A stretch of 64,000 nt of DNA from Sulfitobacter sabulilitoris. GTDB taxonomy: Bacteria; Pseudomonadota; Alphaproteobacteria; Rhodobacterales; Rhodobacteraceae. Position numbers and translations under genes: made by a program. Each line of letters starts with the position of its first letter. Position 1 is the stretch's first letter. Positions 17,435 through 24,873 of this stretch are shown here, one piece after another. The stretch lies in assembly GCF_005887615.1 (NCBI RefSeq), contig NZ_VANS01000001.1, positions 1,468,023 through 1,532,022 of the forward strand, read 5' to 3'. The notes under the pieces were generated by a model. The model was not told where the DNA came from. It searched no databases and saw only the letters and a program-made list of their open reading frames with translations.

Positions 17435-18430
17435 ATGAAAGCCATGCTGAGCACCGAACCCGGTGGCCCCGAAACGCTGAAGCTGACCGAGATGCAGACG
17501 CCCGAGCCGAAAAAAGGCGAGGTGCGGCTGCGCGTACATGCGGCGGGGGTGAACTTTCCCGACACGCTGATCATTCGCGATCTCTACCAGATGAAACCGC
17601 CGCGCCCCTTTGCGCCGGGCGGCGAGATCGCGGGCGTCGTCGAGGCCGTGGGCGAGGGTGTGACGGCGTTGAAATCCGGCGACAGGGTGCTGGCGCTGAC
17701 GGGCAGCGGCGGGTTTGTCACGCATATCTGCATCCCCGCCGCAACCGCGATCAAGATCCCCGACGACATGCCGTTCGAAGATGCCGCCTGCTTCATCTTC
17801 ACCTACGGCACGTCGCATCACGCGCTCAAGGATCGCGCCAAGCTGCAAAAGGGCGAGACGGTCCTGATCCTGGGGGCGGCGGGCGGTGTCGGCAGTGCCG
17901 CGATCGAATTGGCCAAGGCGGCGGGCGCGCGGGTGATCGCCGCCGTATCGTCACAGGACAAGGCGGATTTCTGCCGCGATCTGGGCGCGGATGAAACACT
18001 GGTCTATCCACGCGAGCTTGACCGTGACGCGCAAAAGGAATTGTCGGGCCAGATCAAGAAACTGGCCGGGTCGGACGGCGTGAACGTGGTCTATGACGCG
18101 GTGGGCGGCGACTACGCCGAACCCGCCCTGCGCGCACTGGCATGGGAGGGGCGCTTTCTGGTGGTGGGCTTTCCGGCGGGCATCCCCAGGATCCCGCTGA
18201 ACCTGACGCTTCTGAAGGGCAGCCAGATCGTCGGCGTGTTCTGGGGCGCGGCCGTGCGGATGGACCCCGAAGGCCACGCCGAAAACATGCGCGAGCTGTT
18301 TTCGATGTATTCGAGGGGACAGGTCAAACCACGCATCAGCGCCACCTTTCCGCTGCAGGATGCACCCAAGGCGCTGGAGCTGATGCAGGACCGCAAGGTG
18401 CTGGGCAAAGTCGTGCTCAAGATCGACTGA
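17435..18430 (+). CDS. NADPH:quinone oxidoreductase family protein (MDR, zinc-free)
   Basis: A 331-residue medium-chain dehydrogenase/reductase of the zeta-crystallin/QOR type. The GroES-like N-terminal domain starts MKAMLSTEPGGPETL, and the nucleotide loop is ILGAAGGVGSAAIELAK. No zinc-binding cysteine cluster is present. Such enzymes reduce quinones or the double bond of enoyl compounds with NADPH. The start has AGGGAGA upstream. It diverges from the acyl-CoA dehydrogenase operon and converges on the phosphatase gene three bases after its stop. Confidence 0.9.
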   Translation: MKAMLSTEPGGPETLKLTEMQTPEPKKGEVRLRVHAAGVNFPDTLIIRDLYQMKPPRPFAPGGEIAGVVEAVGEGVTALKSGDRVLALTGSGGFVTHICIPAATAIKIPDDMPFEDAACFIFTYGTSHHALKDRAKLQKGETVLILGAAGGVGSAAIELAKAAGARVIAAVSSQDKADFCRDLGADETLVYPRELDRDAQKELSGQIKKLAGSDGVNVVYDAVGGDYAEPALRALAWEGRFLVVGFPAGIPRIPLNLTLLKGSQIVGVFWGAAVRMDPEGHAENMRELFSMYSRGQVKPRISATFPLQDAPKALELMQDRKVLGKVVLKID

Positions 18431-18433
18431 CCG

Positions 18434-19090
18434 CTAGTCCAGATGCGCCACGTCGTTGAACCCCCGCACGAACATCTGCTCGCCCAGCACAACAAGACGG
18501 CTGATCGAGCCGTTGGCGGCGCCGTTGAAGGCAAAGGGTTCCGCCCCGCTGGCCACCGCCATCGCGGCCCCGATGACACCGCCGTGCACCACCACGGCAA
18601 TCTGTGCGTCGGCGTGGCGCGCCGCGATGCGCAACAGCGCCGCGCGGACGCGCCTGTGCAGCGCGGCGGTGGTTTCCGCGCCCGGCAGTTCGCCCCATTC
18701 CTGGCGCGCGCGGGCGCGTTCGAACTCGGGCGCGCCCTCGGCCGCCTTGATGCGGTAAAGCCCGCCGTCCCAGTCGCCCAGGTGCACCTCGCGCAGATCA
18801 GGCTCTATCACCGGGTCGATCCCCAGATGCCGGGCCAGCGGCGCGGCGGTCTGATGGGTGCGGCGCAGCGTGGTCACGTAGATCGCCGCCAGCGGCGCCG
18901 ATTTCAGCCGCTCGCCCACGCGGCGCGCCTGCGCCTCGCCATCGGGATGCAGGGCCGGGTCGCCATGCCCGTCCTTCATCGCAAAGGTTGCCCCCGGGCG
19001 CGCGGGCTCGCTTTCGCCATGCCGGATCAGCAGCATGTCGCAGGCCCCGGCAGGCGGGCGATAGACGTGTTGGCGGTATTCCGTGGTCAT
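18434..19090 (-). CDS. Histidine phosphatase family protein (second copy)
   Basis: A 218-residue phosphoglycerate mutase-like phosphatase. DMLLIRHGESEPARPG carries the phospho-accepting histidine (RHG), LHPDGEAQARRVGERL follows, and VVVHGGVIGAAM supplies the second histidine, so the catalytic set is complete, unlike the copy at 10261-10911. The start at 19090 (MTTEYRQHVY) is the best match to family length; a longer reading frame upstream lacks similarity. It diverges from the oxidoreductase gene at 19195. The target phosphoester is unknown. Confidence 0.87.
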   Translation of the reverse strand: MTTEYRQHVYRPPAGACDMLLIRHGESEPARPGATFAMKDGHGDPALHPDGEAQARRVGERLKSAPLAAIYVTTLRRTHQTAAPLARHLGIDPVIEPDLREVHLGDWDGGLYRIKAAEGAPEFERARARQEWGELPGAETTAALHRRVRAALLRIAARHADAQIAVVVHGGVIGAAMAVASGAEPFAFNGAANGSISRLVVLGEQMFVRGFNDVAHLD

Positions 19091-19194
19091 TGGCGCTCTC
19101 TCTTCCTTGCGGTTCCTTGCGTGATAGCGGCCCCTGCCCCCGCATGGCAACCGACCCGCCCCGTCCTCTCTCGATCCCAACGAAAGACATGCCA

Positions 19195-20199
19195 ATGAAC
19201 ACCTACCAGATCATCGTCGCCGAATTGCCCGAGGGCACACTGACGTCCGGCCACTTCAAGATGCGCGAGGTCGCGATGCCGAAACCGGCGGAAGGCGAGG
19301 TGCTGTTGCGCACCATCCTGATGTCGATCGACGCCGCGAACCGGTCGTGGATGCAGGGCGCCACCTATCGCGAAGCCGTCAAGGCGGGCGACGCGATGGC
19401 GACCTATGCGATCTGCGAAGTGATCGAGAGCCGCAGCGACCGTCTGGCCCCGGGCGATATCGTCGCGGCCGAAAGCACCTGGTCGGAGCATGTCGCCCTG
19501 CCCGCCAACAAGGTGCAAAAGCTGCCCGATGTGCGCCCCCTGTCGAACCTGTTGTCGGTTTACGGCATCGCGGGCAAGACGGCCTATCACGGGCTGATCG
19601 GCGTGGGCCGCGCGATGGCGGGCGAAACGGTGCTGGTGTCTGCCGCCGCCGGGTCGGTGGGCGGCTACGTCGGGCAGATCGCCAAGGCGATGGGATGCCG
19701 CGTGGTGGGCATCGCGGGCGGCGAGGAAAAATGCAGATGGGTGCGCGACACATTGGGTTTTGACGACTGCGTGGACTACCGGGACAAATCGTTTTTCAAG
19801 GCCCTGCGCGCCGTCTGCCCCGAGGGCGTGGATGTCTATTTCGACAACGTCGGCGGCAGCGTTCTGGAATCTGCGTTGTTCATGATGAACGAACGCGGGC
19901 GCGTCGTATGTTGCGGCGCGATCAGTCAATATGACAGCACCAAGCCGACGGGCCCGCGAAACCTGCCGGGGCTCGTCGTCGTCAAACGCCTGCGTATGGA
20001 AGGATTCATCGTGATGGATTTCGCCCGCGACGATGCCCGCGCCCTGCGCGCGCTGCGCACATGGGTCGACGCGGGCCGGATCAAGGTGACCGAGGACATC
20101 ACCGACGGGCTGGCCAGTGCCCCCGGCGCGCTGATCGGTTTGCTGGCCGGCGACAACAAGGGCAAACGCATGGTGCGCGTCGCACCGGACCCGAAATAA
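19195..20199 (+). CDS. NADP-dependent oxidoreductase, CurA/leukotriene-B4-dehydrogenase type
   Basis: A 334-residue MDR-family reductase without catalytic zinc. YGIAGKTAYHGLIGVGRAMA and VLVSAAAGSVGGYVGQIAK are hallmarks of the alkenal/enone double-bond reductases, and YFDNVGGSVLESAL is also typical. It should reduce an alpha,beta-unsaturated ketone or aldehyde with NADPH. An ATG two codons upstream (19189) is possible but too close to the AAAGA ribosome site. It is followed after 12 bp by the MaoC gene, so the two are probably cotranscribed and feed the same acyl-CoA route. Confidence 0.9.
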   Translation: MNTYQIIVAELPEGTLTSGHFKMREVAMPKPAEGEVLLRTILMSIDAANRSWMQGATYREAVKAGDAMATYAICEVIESRSDRLAPGDIVAAESTWSEHVALPANKVQKLPDVRPLSNLLSVYGIAGKTAYHGLIGVGRAMAGETVLVSAAAGSVGGYVGQIAKAMGCRVVGIAGGEEKCRWVRDTLGFDDCVDYRDKSFFKALRAVCPEGVDVYFDNVGGSVLESALFMMNERGRVVCCGAISQYDSTKPTGPRNLPGLVVVKRLRMEGFIVMDFARDDARALRALRTWVDAGRIKVTEDITDGLASAPGALIGLLAGDNKGKRMVRVAPDPK

Positions 20200-20211
20200 G
20201 GAGAGACCCCG

Positions 20212-20685
20212 ATGACCCCATTGCAAGCCGCCGTGGCCGAAGCCGAAACCCAGATCGGCACCGAGGTCGGCGTGTCGAATTGGATCACCGTCGATCAGAA
20301 GATGATCGACGAGTTTGCCAAGACCACATTTGACGAACAGTGGATTCACGTCGATCCCGTCCGCGCCGCCGCCGAGACGCCCTTTGGCGGCAGCATCGCG
20401 CACGGGTTCCTGACGTTATCGCTTGCCAGCAGGTTCGCTTATGACTGTTTCGGAATGCTGCCGAGGCAGGTCATGGGCATCAACTATGGCTTCAACAAAC
20501 TGCGCTTTCTCACGCCCGTGCGCGCGGGGGCCCGGCTGCGCGGTCGGTTCACACTGCAAAACGTCTCTGCCCGGTCAGAGACGGACATGCTGCGCGAAAA
20601 CCTGTTGACCATCGACATCGAAGGGCACGACAGGCCCGCCTTGATTGCCGAATGGTTGGGCCTGGCCGTTTTTGCCCCGAAGTGA
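20212..20685 (+). CDS. MaoC family dehydratase (hydratase-2 fold)
   Basis: A 157-residue single hot-dog-domain protein. TTFDEQWIHVDPVRAA and TPFGGSIAHGFLTLSL form the hydratase-2 motif with the catalytic Asp and His. Members hydrate trans-2-enoyl-CoA to (R)-3-hydroxyacyl-CoA, which suits the MFE-2-like dehydrogenase in the neighbouring minus-strand operon. GGAGAGA precedes the ATG. It is the last gene before a strong terminator at 20840. Confidence 0.9.
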   Translation: MTPLQAAVAEAETQIGTEVGVSNWITVDQKMIDEFAKTTFDEQWIHVDPVRAAAETPFGGSIAHGFLTLSLASRFAYDCFGMLPRQVMGINYGFNKLRFLTPVRAGARLRGRFTLQNVSARSETDMLRENLLTIDIEGHDRPALIAEWLGLAVFAPK

Positions 20686-20757
20686 CGCAAGGTAAGCTTC
20701 TGACGCAAATTGTGTCAGGCAGCTAAAATTCGTGAATTTCCCGTTATTTTATGCTAT

Positions 20758-20865
20758 GCAGGTTGTATGAAGCGAGTCTGATACGCCTCAAGACTAGGAT
20801 AACCCTGAAGCCAGAGCGTAATTGAGATGCTTCTTGAAACCGCCGCGCTGCCCGCGGCGGTTTTT
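20758..20865 (+). ncRNA. Candidate small RNA or structured 3' region ending in a strong terminator
   Basis: Between maoC and the cytochrome c gene lie about 220 bases without a protein gene. AT-rich sequence with TATGCT (about 20750) could serve as a promoter. It is followed by a segment able to form AGTCT/AGACT and GAAGC/GCTTC pairings and by the terminator at 20840-20865. A four-codon frame (Met-Lys-Arg-Val-stop) starts at about 20767. The layout fits a free-standing small RNA of about 100 nt, but it may simply be the end of the maoC transcript. Confidence 0.3.
20840..20865 (+). terminator. Rho-independent terminator
   Basis: A perfect 8-bp GC stem (CCGCCGCG at 20840-20847 with CGCGGCGG at 20853-20860) and a five-base loop are followed by TTTTT at 20861-20865. 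Three A residues before the stem can extend pairing with the T-run. It ends the plus-strand unit that includes the MaoC gene or the candidate small RNA. Confidence 0.85.
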
Positions 20866-20905
20866 CACGCGGGATACCCCCTGCGATGCCGCGCGATGCA
20901 TTCGA

Positions 20906-21322
20906 TTATTTCTGCACGCTGCGCAAAAATTCCAGAATATCGGCGATCGGGGCACTGGTCATCACCGGCTGGCCGCTGGGCGTCTTGAACGTCACATCAC
21001 TGCCCTCAAAGAACCATCCATAGACGGGCATGTCGCTGCCGTGGCTCACCAGCGGATCGCGCCCGTCGATGCGTGTCACGATACGCTCTACCGGAAATCT
21101 GCCGTCATTGCGCTGCGTCAGCGTCGTCAGGTTCGACGGCTGAACCAGCAAGGCCGAGGCCATCGGCCCGTCGCCTTCGGCGGCACCGCCGTGGCAGGCC
21201 GCGCAATATTCGAGGAACAAGTCCGCGCCCGCGACCACGTCCTGTGCCGCAAGCGGCCCGGCCGCAGACGCGATCAGAAACGGCGCAAGAACACAGGTCG
21301 CCAGACCGGTTGCGATACGCAT
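20906..21322 (-). CDS. Small exported c-type cytochrome
   Basis: A 138-residue protein with a signal peptide (MRIATGLATCVLAPF, cleaved after AGPLAAQ near 27). One heme site is present, C40-A-A-C43-H44, and M98 in GSDMPVYGW is the likely sixth ligand. It is a periplasmic class I cytochrome c that probably passes single electrons to an oxidase or accepts them from a dehydrogenase. Residues DGPMASALL after the heme site resemble SoxX/cytochrome c-553-type sequences. The start at 21322 has GGAGGG six bases upstream. It stands alone. Confidence 0.88.
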   Translation of the reverse strand: MRIATGLATCVLAPFLIASAAGPLAAQDVVAGADLFLEYCAACHGGAAEGDGPMASALLVQPSNLTTLTQRNDGRFPVERIVTRIDGRDPLVSHGSDMPVYGWFFEGSDVTFKTPSGQPVMTSAPIADILEFLRSVQK

Positions 21323-21635
21323 GAAACACCCTCCGAAATGCCTGTCGGTATCGGTGTAGCCGGACCCGTGCGGCGCGACGTTGATCCACGTCAAACCGTG
21401 GAACGCCCCGGGCAGGGGTCACAAATCAGAGCGGCCTGGGCTGTCCGGCCCCCCGCCGAGGCATCGCAACAGACCCGTCCCATCCCCTGCAGCGGTTGTT
21501 CCGGCAGGCGGATCGAGACATTGTCGCCCCGAAGGACCTTGGTCTTGCGCGGGCCGGACAGTCCCGGTGTCTCAAACGCTGTCCGGCCCGCGCGAAGAGG
21601 CCGCGCGGGGATGTGGCCCCCGCGGCCCGTCGGGG
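21323..21635. other. Gene-free interval with a long hairpin and a repeated 10-mer
   Basis: No gene is seen. It contains the cytochrome c promoter side and the 3' end of the RTX-type gene. CTGTCCGGCC occurs at 21441-21450 and 21579-21588, and its reverse complement at 21552-21561, so alternative hairpins are possible. The main hairpin is listed separately. Confidence 0.5.
21547..21593 (-). terminator. Long 3' hairpin downstream of the RTX-type gene
   Basis: Arms of 15 bases, 21547-21561 and 21579-21593, are perfect complements around a 17-base loop. On the minus strand the hairpin begins 42 bases after the stop of the RTX-type reading frame. No clear U-run follows, so it may protect the transcript end or act as an imperfect terminator. 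Confidence 0.5.
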
Positions 21636-23345
21636 TCACAGGATGAAATCATCCGCGCCGATGGTGGGGGCGCCGCTCAGTTCCAGCACCCAATCGGCGG
21701 ATCCGTTGCCATCGGCGTCGCCGATCAGCAGCCCGCCCCCGGCGAAGTAGTAGAACGACGACGTGCCGCCCCCGCTCAGCCCCGCGGCGCCGTTGAACTG
21801 GGTCTCGAGCGCGGAGAGGTCGATCTTGTCGGTGCCGCTGGTGAAATCGGTGATCACATCGCGCGCCGCCCCGACGCCGATCTGCGCGGCCGAGTTGAAC
21901 ACGAAGGTATCGACCCCGGGCCCGCCGGTGACGACATCGCGTCCGGCGCCCGCGACGAAGGTGTCGTTGCCCGTGCCGCCATAGACCCGGTTGCCCCCCG
22001 CGCCGCCATAGATCACGTCGTTACCCCCGCCGCCGCCGACATTGTTGTTGCCGACGCCGCCAAAGATCGTGTCCGCACCGGCATTGCCGCGGATGATGTC
22101 GTTGCCGGCCCCGCCGCCCACGAAATCGCCGCCACCCCCGGTAAAGATCAGATCGTCGCCATCGTTGCCGAAGAGCCGGTTCCGATCGGTATCGCCGCCG
22201 CCGTAGATCGTATCGTTGCCGCTGCAGCCCTGGACGGTGTCATTGCCGAACGACCCGAAGATCGAATTGGCCCCGGCGCCGCCATAGATCACGTCATTGC
22301 CCGCACCGCCACCGCCGGTGTCATTGCCCAACCCCAGATAGATCACGTCGTTGCCGGCTTCGCCCACCACGAAATCGTTGCCCGCGCCACCGGCCAGGAG
22401 ATCGTTCCCCAGACCGTCGCCGCCGTAGATCGTGTCGTTGCCGTTGTCGCCAAGAACAGTATCGTTGCCGACGCCGCCCGCCAGGTAGTCGTCGCCATCG
22501 CGGCCCGAGATATTGTCGTCGCCGCCATCGCCGCGCAGATCGTCGTTGGTGACATGCCCCAGCATCCTGTCGTTGAACGCGGTGCCGATGATGCGCTCGA
22601 TGTTCGACAGGACCAGAGCATCCGCCCCGACCGTGGTCGGAGTGTCGCCGGAGAGATCCAGATCAAGCAGATATGGCGCGGTCCGGCCCGGCACATCGGG
22701 CAGAGCGCTGAAATTCAGGATGTCGAAGCCCGCGCCGCCATCTACCGTGTCCGACCCGCCACCGGTCGTGATGATGTCATCGCCGCCGAGTGCGAGGATG
22801 ATCTCGGTCGCGGTTGTGCCATTCAGGGTATTCGCGCCTTCGGTGCCCCGGATCGTCGTCGGAACGAAGATCGCCAGGTCCGCGACCTGACCATAACTCA
22901 GCGTTCCATCCGTGAATTCGAAGCTCTCGACATCGTTTGCGTAGAAATCGACACCCATGGAGGAGGTCAGGGTCAATCCGCCCGCCACTTCGGCCACGGT
23001 GATGCCGGCCTGGCTGACGCCGACCCTTGCAACGTCGATACCGTCGCCACCGCGCAGCGTGTCATCGCCTGCCCCACCTTCCAGAGTGTCCGCACCGATC
23101 CCCCCGATCAACTGGTCGTCACCGCCCAGGCCGTTGATCAGGTCATTTCCGGCCAGCCCGTCGATGGTTTCGTTGCCCGCCGTCCCGGTCAGGATGTCAT
23201 TGCCTGCCGTGGCCGTATTGTTGAGCTGCGAAACGACCTCGGCATAGGTTCTGGTGACATCGGTGAACTGGAACAGTTCGACATCGTTGTCCACGACGTC
23301 TGTGCCCTCCGCCGAGGACGTCAGTTGAAGCGCACTGGCAAGCAC
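21636..23345 (-). CDS. RTX-type calcium-binding secreted protein, C-terminal part (split by an in-frame TAG)
   Basis: A 569-residue frame that starts (GTG) directly after the TAG ending the upstream frame and in the same phase. It holds many GGxGxDxxx nonapeptides (for example GGDGLGNDLL and GGAGNDVIYGG), which bind calcium in a beta-roll. Two EVAGGLTLTSS-type linker repeats near the N-terminus are followed by a serralysin-like C-terminal domain (FNSAAQIGVGAARDVITDF through DFIL at the end). The C-terminal DFIL and the flanking region are typical type I secretion signals. With the upstream part it would make one protein of about 820 residues. On its own this part still has the secretion signal. 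No protease or adhesin active site is seen. Confidence 0.75.
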   Translation of the reverse strand: MLASALQLTSSAEGTDVVDNDVELFQFTDVTRTYAEVVSQLNNTATAGNDILTGTAGNETIDGLAGNDLINGLGGDDQLIGGIGADTLEGGAGDDTLRGGDGIDVARVGVSQAGITVAEVAGGLTLTSSMGVDFYANDVESFEFTDGTLSYGQVADLAIFVPTTIRGTEGANTLNGTTATEIILALGGDDIITTGGGSDTVDGGAGFDILNFSALPDVPGRTAPYLLDLDLSGDTPTTVGADALVLSNIERIIGTAFNDRMLGHVTNDDLRGDGGDDNISGRDGDDYLAGGVGNDTVLGDNGNDTIYGGDGLGNDLLAGGAGNDFVVGEAGNDVIYLGLGNDTGGGGAGNDVIYGGAGANSIFGSFGNDTVQGCSGNDTIYGGGDTDRNRLFGNDGDDLIFTGGGGDFVGGGAGNDIIRGNAGADTIFGGVGNNNVGGGGGNDVIYGGAGGNRVYGGTGNDTFVAGAGRDVVTGGPGVDTFVFNSAAQIGVGAARDVITDFTSGTDKIDLSALETQFNGAAGLSGGGTSSFYYFAGGGLLIGDADGNGSADWVLELSGAPTIGADDFIL

Positions 23346-24098
23346 CTACCCCGTGATATCGGTGCTGGCCACGTTGAACACCGCGGTGTCGATGCCGCTG
23401 CCGCCATGCAGCGTGTCGTTGCCGGTGCCGCCGTTCAGCGTGTCGTTGCCCGTGCCGCCACCCCACAATTCGTCGTTGCCGCTGCCGCCGATCAGCAGGT
23501 CGTTGCCGGTGCCGCCGTCAAGGCGGTCGTTGCCCGCTTCGCCGTCGAGGACGTCGTCGCCATCATCCACGAAGAAGGACGTGTTGCTGACCGTTTCGCC
23601 GGGATTGCGCAGCGTCGAGGGGGTCGGATCGGGATAGGGCGTGACGGAAACGTTGTAGTTTTTCTTGTCGCCCTTGCCGTCAAACAGCACATCGTCGCCC
23701 GCATAGCCGACCAGCCTATCGTTCTGGTAAGACCCCGTCATCGTGTCGTTGCCGTTGAAGATGTTGGTCTCGTAGAAGGCCCAGGTTGCCGTCTGCATCG
23801 TTGCAAGGTTTTGCGAGAATCCCTGAATGCCGAAACGCGCCGTATTGCCGCCCAGCGGGTCCACCGTGACGCTGTTGACCGTACCGGTCGAGGGGTTCAG
23901 AAAACCGTTGCCCTGGAAATAGGCCAATCCGCCGGCCACCGGCGTGAAATGAAATTCGTTGCCGGGGTTCGACTGCTGCGAAGCAGACCCGCCCACAAGG
24001 AATTGCGTGCCGCCGCCTTCGCGCGACAAATCAATTGCCGCCCCCGTAAAATAGTCGCCTGCAAAACCGTAGCCATAAAAATAATCCGCCAACTGCAT
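23346..24098 (-). CDS. RTX-type secreted protein, N-terminal part (ends at premature TAG)
   Basis: A 250-residue frame starting MQLADYFYGYGFAGDYF with AGGGAA eight bases upstream. The first 125 residues have no recognised domain. From about 126 it carries calcium-binding repeats (GNDTMTGSYQNDRLVGYAGDD and, after about 190, GGTGNDLL-type units). It ends at TAG 23346-23348 after VASTDITG. The downstream frame continues in phase, and an internal repeat of the same protein (ITVAEVAGGLTLTSS) aligns without a gap across the stop (ITG-stop-VLASALQLTSS). This points to a single nonsense change or base-call error. Without the C-terminal part the product would lack its type I export signal. Confidence 0.7.
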   Translation of the reverse strand: MQLADYFYGYGFAGDYFTGAAIDLSREGGGTQFLVGGSASQQSNPGNEFHFTPVAGGLAYFQGNGFLNPSTGTVNSVTVDPLGGNTARFGIQGFSQNLATMQTATWAFYETNIFNGNDTMTGSYQNDRLVGYAGDDVLFDGKGDKKNYNVSVTPYPDPTPSTLRNPGETVSNTSFFVDDGDDVLDGEAGNDRLDGGTGNDLLIGGSGNDELWGGGTGNDTLNGGTGNDTLHGGSGIDTAVFNVASTDITG

Positions 24099-24873
24099 TA
24101 AGAAAATTCCCTGCAAAAAAGCTCACAAGAAACGATGACCGTAATTTTCGGTGCTAATATCGTTGACGGTATTATTTGGATGTCGCAGGACGCACGTAAA
24201 ACGATAGTTCGCAGCGACTGAGTGTGTCGCTTCAGAAAACAAAAATACAATTTACCGAAAATAACGGGCAAGAAAATGACAGGAACAGCGCCTGACGCGG
24301 CGCTTCGATGGTTTAATCAAATCTGTGTGTCTATGAAAAAGGACCACTGGCAAAGCAGCTTGGCGTGGACGGAACCGCCCGAAGGCATCGCGTCAGCCTT
24401 CAAAATAGTGTGTCTTATGACATAACTCTGACTCTCAAGAGGCTGACATTTATTTTCAAGGCGGGACCGCAAAACCACCCTAGATTGAACGCCATGCGAC
24501 TCATAGGTCAACGCCGAAGGCCCTCAAGTTGTGGACGGAATTTAATTACTCGGAATTGGATAAGGCATATGCCATTCCGAATTCACCTTCATTCCTGCAA
24601 TGTCCGGCGTCATGAATGGACCCCCTGGCAGGACCGAAAATACGGTATCTGGCGTCGATCACATGATTTGAACACAGGCGCATTACCACGCATCGGGGCC
24701 GAAAGAATAAGATCGGCACAGTCGAATTGAAATGCAATCGCCCAAGTCGGATTTGACAAAAGGCGCATTCGGGCCGCCTGCCGCGCCAAGATATGCGTTC
24801 GGGCAATCCGTCCCGCCCAACCCCGTGACATCCGCACCTTTCAAGGGTTTGCCAGTCCTGCTACCCTGTGCCG
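24099..24873. promoter_or_regulatory. AT-richer control region upstream of the RTX-type gene
   Basis: About 775 bases with visibly lower GC than the rest and no convincing gene; short frames here lack ribosome sites, codon bias or family likeness. CCGTAATTTTCGGT (24139-24152) and its near-perfect inverse ACCGAAAATAACGG (24254-24267) form an inverted repeat 101 bases apart, upstream of the RTX-type start at 24098. These may be regulator sites. The lower GC suggests the RTX locus or this spacer was acquired. Confidence 0.4.

Noticed and set aside
21960..22500. Regular short repeats that could suggest a CRISPR array or satellite
   Set aside because: The period follows the nine-residue calcium-binding repeats of the RTX-type protein (27 bases); there are no constant repeats with unique spacers.
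21381..24101. A 906-codon plus-strand open frame
   Set aside because: It lies fully antisense to the RTX-type repeats. GC-rich periodic coding on the minus strand creates long open antisense frames; the residues are low-complexity (Val/Ala/Asp repeats) and there is no ribosome site.
24222..24730. Several short frames in the AT-richer spacer upstream of the MFS gene
   Set aside because: No ribosome site, no family likeness and no codon bias; composition does not resemble neighbouring genes or a transposase.
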